This document shows, piece after piece, positions 58,790 through 64,000 of a stretch of 64,000 nt of DNA. Where the stretch lies: positions 61,490,545 through 61,554,544 of the forward strand of contig CM048844.1 of NCBI GenBank assembly GCA_026545765.1. Reading direction: 5' to 3'. The DNA is from Plantago major (lineage: Eukaryota; Streptophyta; Magnoliopsida; Lamiales; Plantaginaceae). The notes below the pieces were generated by a model. The model searched no databases and had not been told where the DNA came from. It was given only the letters and a program-made list of their open reading frames with translations. The translations under genes were made by a program, and so were the position numbers. Position 1 is the stretch's first letter, and each line of letters starts with the position of its first letter.

Positions 58790-59440
58790 CATTGATGCTT
58801 AAAACCAAAACGGTGCATCTTAAAACTCTGACAAAGCAGGAACATGCAGCACAAACTAAAAACAGTAACATTGATACATAAAACCATAACAGTGCTTCCT
58901 CTTAAAAATATAACATAACATTTGCAAAAAATCAAATTATAAATATATTTCAAAAGCTAAAACACTAGCGTTGATGCTTAAAACTACAACAATAGGTCTT
59001 AAAACTATTACATATGCGCTAAAAACAATAACATGCAGAAATATTCAACATAAGCTAAATATAGTAATGTTAATGCTTAAAACCATACCAGTGCATCTTA
59101 CAACTATAACAATGCCTCTTAAAACGATAAAAAAGCACGAACATACAACACAAGCTAAAAACAGTAACATCGATGCTTAAAACCATAACAATGCATCTTA
59201 AAACTATAACAATGCCTTTTAAATCTATAACAAAGCATTTTCCGAAAATCAAATCATAAATATTTCACCAGAGGCTAAAAACACTTACGTTGCTGCTTAA
59301 AATTACAATACTAGGTCTTGAAACTATAACATATGCGCTAAAACAATAACAGGTGAAACATTGAACACAAGCTAAAAACCATAACAATGATGATTAAAAC
59401 TATAACATCAGCTCTTAAAACCATAACAAAACACCAGATA
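58790..59440. repeat. A-rich tandem repeat, two-level
   Basis: Short units of about 20-22 bp (cttaaaaccataacaatgca and variants) recur throughout. At a larger scale a block containing cgttgatgcttaaaactac, taggtcttaaaactatt and atatgcgctaaaa (58970-59035) returns at 59290-59345, a period of about 320 bp. No lasting coding frame. It directly follows the truncated protease; 59441-59513 shows nothing further. Confidence 0.75.
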
Positions 59441-59513
59441 ACATGATTCGATTTTCCCTGTACGAATTTCAGATCTGGTTTCAGATTTGGAAACATCAGA
59501 TCGTAAAATCAAC

Positions 59514-61166
59514 TGTTAGGAATATATGTTTAGATTTTGATCAACAACCTAATGACTTATCTTAGCTCAGAAAGGTGCTTAGTACTCTTGGTTCACTTGA
59601 ACACTGTAAAAGAGGAAAATCACTAAGTATGTTAGTCTAGCAAATCTTGTATAGGATGTTAGGTCTCTGAATGAAATTTTTATATCTTTGAAGAAGACCA
59701 AGAAAAAGGCTTCCGGCAGAAGAGTTCAACAAATTTGAATATTCGAAAACTACACAAGATTGCTGAAGACGAAGGAAATTGGTCTCATCAGATACCTATG
59801 TCAAGATATCTTGAAGAAACAAGTGTTTTTCAATAAACAGGTTTCGCAAAACATATATGAGAACACAAGGTTTCTGAACGAGGAAAAGTGCCCACAAATA
59901 TCTACACTCAGATACCTTGGACAAAACTTTGTTTCCAGGAAACAATGTTTTGATAAAGTATCTGCAAATGTGAGAGTCTCTTGAAAAGGACATGTAATGC
60001 TTCAGAAAGCTTGCATAGTTCCGTTGGCACTGCAGGACAAAAATAGTACAATGCATTTAATGCGCAGACAGAGACATCTGAACAAAAGAGGAAATCTCTG
60101 AAAAGAAACAACGTCTTCTGCAGTACTATTTACAGATATCAATAGTTTGAATTTCATTGAGCCAAACGGATACTATTCAAACGGCATGATTTTCAACTAT
60201 AAATATCAACACTTAGAATGCTTGAAACACACATTGAAAATACCAAGAACACAAAATTGAATATCTTAAGCTTCTCTGATAATACAACTAGTGGTATTTT
60301 TCTCTCAAGCATACAAGCTTTCTGCCTGCTTACTCTTTAGCTTACAGTTGCGACTAAGCTCTTGAATTCTAAGTAGCACGAAAGTTCTAAGTGTCCTGAT
60401 CCTTAACAAGCCTTGCTATCTATGAAGGAGTTGAATCAAAAGATCAAGTATTTGAGTTTCATTCTCCAGAACATTTAACTTAGACTTGGGTCAGTAAAGA
60501 ACATATCACCACACATTGTGAAGTGTGTTAAGTGGCTCTTGTTCAAGAAGGTAGTATTACATAACTGTGGAAGTTATTAATCTACCAATCTGACAAACTC
60601 TTCTTAACCAACACCATACACGGCGTGAAGTACAGGAAGTACTTAGTTTGGGAAACTAAGGAATAACTCCAAGGTTACTGAGCACAGAAAGTACTCAGTT
60701 TGGGAAACTAAGGAACATCTCAAAGGTTTCTAAGTATAGGAAGTACTTGGCTGGGAGCCGACGAATAACTCAGGGGGAACACTTGGTTGGGAACCTAGTG
60801 TAAAAGGGAATCAAGAGATAGGATTATTGTAAGGTGAACTCAATAACTATCTTAGTGAATTTCTAGGTCTGAGAAAGGCCGAAGTGGATTAGTTGAAGGA
60901 TTACGCCACCTTCAGATACCACTATGAAAGACGTGTTATTTACTTTCAGCAATTTACTCATCGTTCTCTTTATCCTACTAAGAATTTTAACACATTATAT
61001 CTTGCTGAGCACGTGCACTTATCACAGAAAAGTTTTCAGCTCTCTGATTATAAGTATCAGATATCTTCACACATATCTGAGAACCATTTTATTGACAAAA
61101 GTTTTAAAAGAATATTCACCCCCCCCCCCCCTCTAGCCTTTTACTTTGCCGTTATCTGGACCAACA
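59514..61166 (+). repeat. 5' LTR of element F (1653 bp)
   Basis: Runs from TGTTAGGAATATATG to GGACCAACA, with TATAAATA at 60198-60205 and a C13 run at 61119-61131. It is longer than the A LTR, partly through additional segments near 60230-60300 and 60660-60740, where the gggaaactaaggaa motif is doubled. Confidence 0.9.
60198..60205 (+). promoter_or_regulatory. Putative LTR TATA box of F
   Basis: TATAAATATCAACACTTAGA, same context as in the other family LTRs. Confidence 0.55.
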
Positions 61167-61168
61167 AG

Positions 61169-61180
61169 TGGTATCAGAGC
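61169..61180 (+). other. Primer-binding site of F (TGGTATCAGAGC)
   Basis: Perfect initiator-Met tRNA site two bases after the LTR. Confidence 0.9.
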
Positions 61181-61284
61181 AGGAGGTTCCCAAGCCTTCT
61201 GCACTGAACCTAGATCCTAGATAAGTGACCGCTAACTGCTTTTCACCTACACTTGATTTGTTTGTTTAGTGTGATTGCTGCAGG

Positions 61285-63834
61285 ATGTCTTTAAGTGACG
61301 CTCCAATTCTCAAGCCAGAGAACTATGAGAAATGGAAGAACAACATGATGCTCCACCTAGAAGCCATCAGTGATGAAATGATCAACGTGATAAAGAATGG
61401 TCCCATAGTCATTCAACAACACAACCAGGTCATGGAGGTTTCTAATGGTAGAGACAGAGATCCCACTGATGAAGAACCAAGTGGTGGTTCCTCGCAGATA
61501 GATGCGTCAACCAGTGGAGACCTACCGGTCAAGTTGTTTATGAGCCAAAGCCCAGAGAGATCTGGACATCGGAAGATGCCAAGAGAAATCGACTGGATGG
61601 TCAGGCTCGTAATATCATCATACGTTCCACTCCAGAGCACATACAGTGTAAACTATGGGGTGCAAAAACGGCGAAAGTGACCTGGCAACTGATTGACGAA
61701 ATCTGTGCCGGCACTGAGAAAACAAAGGAAAATAAGTTCGAAGTTTTGAAGCTCAAATTCCAAAACATTAAACAAGGTCCCACAGAGACTCTTGAAGAAC
61801 TAGATTTCCGGTTTACAACACTGATGAGTGAAATGGCTGCACTTGGTGAAATTGAGAGATACTCTAACTCTGAAAAGGTTAAGACTATCGTGAGAAGCTT
61901 GAATCAAAACTGGGAACATACTCAGTACTTTTATTTTAACCAACAAATGCCAAATATCACTTCAGTAGAACTCTTTTCTCACATAGCTACTGTCAACTAT
62001 GAAACTACTCAGAGAGGACAAGTGGTTGCTGAGAAAGTTCACAATGTTGCGTTAGTGACACAAGGTACTTCTGAAAAGAAGGATACCAAAGAAATGACTG
62101 AGGACGGTGTTCTTTCTGTGAAGCAAATGAGAAAATATGTTAGTCAGGAGATTGAGAGAAGAAAAGACAAAGAGAAACTGATAAAGCATCTAGGCTCAAA
62201 CTATCACCAGTACCAAAATATGTAGCTGTCAAGCTCGCTGAACAAGCCGGCTCAGCAAGCATCTAGTACTGAGGAAGCAGAAATCAGAAACGATATCTGT
62301 TTCTATTGTCAGAAACCTGGTCATTTTAAAAGGGATTGCCCTGCTTTCAATAAGCTAAAGACAGGTGACAAGAAAGATAGAAGAAATTTCAAGAGAGGTC
62401 AGAGAGCTATGCTCACTGAAGAAAGCAAAAAAAAAGTTTCAAATCCAGCTGGATGCTCTTGATATTGAGTCAGAATCTGAGGAAGAAGACTCAGATGACT
62501 CCAAACTACCTTCATCAGAGTTATGTGGCATCACTCATGAATTGGTTGACTTTGGTCAAAAGAAAAGGGAATTGTGTGGGGTTGTTGAGGAGACCTATCC
62601 AGATTGCTCCAACATTGAGCCTTGCGTAATGGCTGACAAGGTAACTAACATTTCTCAATTCATAAACTATGAGAGTGATGAGGAAGGAATCAGAGATCTA
62701 GAACATCTCAGAAGAGAACTTGATCTCTACGAAAGAAAATTTCTAATGGTCCGAGTTAGAGCCGAAATTCTTGAAGAAGAAAAGAATTCTCTTGAAAAGG
62801 AAAATTCACAAATACTCAAGATATCTGAGAAAAAGGATGCCGAAAATGCATTTCTCAAAGCACAGATATCTAAGACGGAAAAGTCACACAGAAAGGCAAT
62901 GGATATACTCCAAAAGGAATATAAAGATCTTATTTCTGAAAATGACGAACTCAAAAAGAAAGAACTATCTTTTCAATCCTATGCCAAAGCTAGTGACACT
63001 CTTACTGAAGTACACTCTTATTTAAGAGATCCTTCAGAAAAGGGAGGACTTGGGCTGGACACACAAACAAATAGTTCTACCACTCTGAATAAGAGTGATG
63101 AAAGAATAACATTTGTTAGTGCTCAACAAGATGGTTCACAAACAACCTATATCATTGGTCAAAAAGCTAAGGATGTTAACAAAGGCAAGGAAGTTACGAC
63201 CAAACCTTTGGGGGAAAAACAAGTTACCAAGAAAACTGTGGAAAAGGTTTTTGAAATGAAACCAGGCACTAAAAAGTGCAATCACCCACAGTACTATGTC
63301 TCTAGGAAAGGAAAATTTGCAGGAGCTGGCAATTTTCCCAATGTACCATTTTTCGGAAGAAATAATGATCCAGAGACTAGTGAAGCTGCTGAGAGAGGAT
63401 CTCAGAAAGAAAAAGGTGCTCGAAATGGCATTGGCAACAAAGCCATCGGAAAGACACTTGCTCAGCAATATAAACAAGAGCACGATCGATGGATGAATGC
63501 CAGGATTGCGCATAGCAATCATCAGAAGTGGAAGAAAGAACAGGCTACGACCACTCTGAATGCCAGGGCTAGAAGGAATCTGAGAAGGAAATCCGAGCTC
63601 GCTGAAAATTCGACTCAGCAACCTGACAGGTATCTTAAAGCACCAAAGGGAGCACCAAGGAACACTCCAAGAAGGAAAATAGTTTTAAATGATAATGACA
63701 CTAGTCATTTACCTAAAATTCCTCCTTATGTTCCAATAAGACAAAAGAATGCCCCAAAGAAGTTCATTCAGAAATAGATTCCTACAGGGAGATTCTTTAG
63801 TCCAGAAGGTTCCGTTGTTGGAATGAGAGCCTAA
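61285..63834 (+). pseudogene. gag of element F
   Basis: The ATG at 61285 gives MSLSDAPILKPENYEKWKNN. A frameshift lies after about codon 75 (near 61530). The gag core, CCHC knuckle (CFYCQKPGHFKRDC, near 62300), acidic stretch, long coiled coil (62690-62970) and basic tail follow. Other breaks: TAG at 62223, a frameshift in the poly-A stretch near 62428, TAG at 63775. The final TAA (63832-63834) is the stop shared with A and B; the protease frame continues in register after it. Confidence 0.88.
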
Positions 63835-64000
63835 CTCCATGTTTCTTGTCTTGTGCAGAACACTCTGAGGAAGAACCCGAAGTGGCATTTTGATAGTGGA
63901 TGTGGGAAGCACATGACAGGATACAAAGCAAATCTGATTAACTACAGAAAATGCGATAAAGGACCAATTATTAGATTTGCTGGAGGAGATGAAAATCCAA
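63835..64000 (+). pseudogene. pol of element F, first 55 codons
   Basis: After the shared TAA, eight sense codons and CAG AAC lead into the protease region, with FDSGCGKHMTG (active site intact) and FAGGDENP before the window ends. What follows is outside. Confidence 0.8.

Larger units (their letters stand above)
59514..64000 (+). mobile_element. Sirevirus-like copia element F, 5' part
   Basis: Fourth member of the A/B/D family: complete 5' LTR, primer site, gag and the start of pol, cut by the window edge. The 5 bases before it are tcaac, so that should recur after its 3' LTR. Its protease keeps DSG, unlike B. Confidence 0.9.

Overview
This window is nuclear DNA of a flowering plant, most likely a eudicot. 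The evidence is a single intron-containing MATE transporter gene surrounded by plant-type Ty1/copia (Sirevirus-like) and Ty3/gypsy (chromovirus and Athila/Tat-like) retrotransposons, LINE pieces, Stowaway-like and hAT-like MITEs and a long-TIR Mutator-like element. No tRNA, rRNA, CRISPR or bacterial-style operon was seen. The species cannot be named from sequence alone.

Layout. 1-1408: end of a minus-strand Athila/Tat-like element, inserted into a minus-strand LINE (1409-2494). The LINE abuts a truncated LTR of a chromovirus whose interior is reduced to about 350 bp (2494-5810). 5811-8037: AT-rich, degenerate tandem repeat DNA with a Stowaway-like MITE. 8038-47267: a 39-kb nest. Outer Sirevirus-like element A (target duplication GATAG on both sides) holds a related element B (11664-27730) in its gag and a different copia element C (28735-39359, target duplication GAGTC) at the place where A lost most of pol. 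47268-47490: the tandem-repeat DNA resumes. 47819-50500 (minus): an apparently intact eight-exon MATE gene of 487 codons, with a TIR element in intron 1 and a retroposed LINE tail 11 bp upstream of the ATG. 51431-54710: 5' end of a third family-A member (D), its LTR carrying an hAT-like MITE and its gag split by a 1.2-kb long-TIR Mutator-like element. 54711-58789: Athila/Tat-like LTRs in head-to-head inverted orientation, followed by gag and protease. 58790-59440: a second tandem repeat. 59514-64000: a fourth family-A member (F), cut by the window edge.

The most interesting signal is in the env-like gene downstream of pol in A and B. Both carry four GT-AG introns of 67-88 bp at matching positions, all in phase 0, separating short repeated exons; B has a fifth intron that A lacks. 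The exons join in frame although the elements are otherwise decayed. A second shared feature is an in-frame TAA at the gag-pol boundary of A, B and F, followed in B and F by eight sense codons that lead into the protease frame.

Apart from the MATE gene, every protein-coding region here is a retrotransposon gene carrying stops, frameshifts or deletions. LTR divergence estimated by eye (A about 4-5%, B about 2.5%, C about 1%) agrees with the nesting order.
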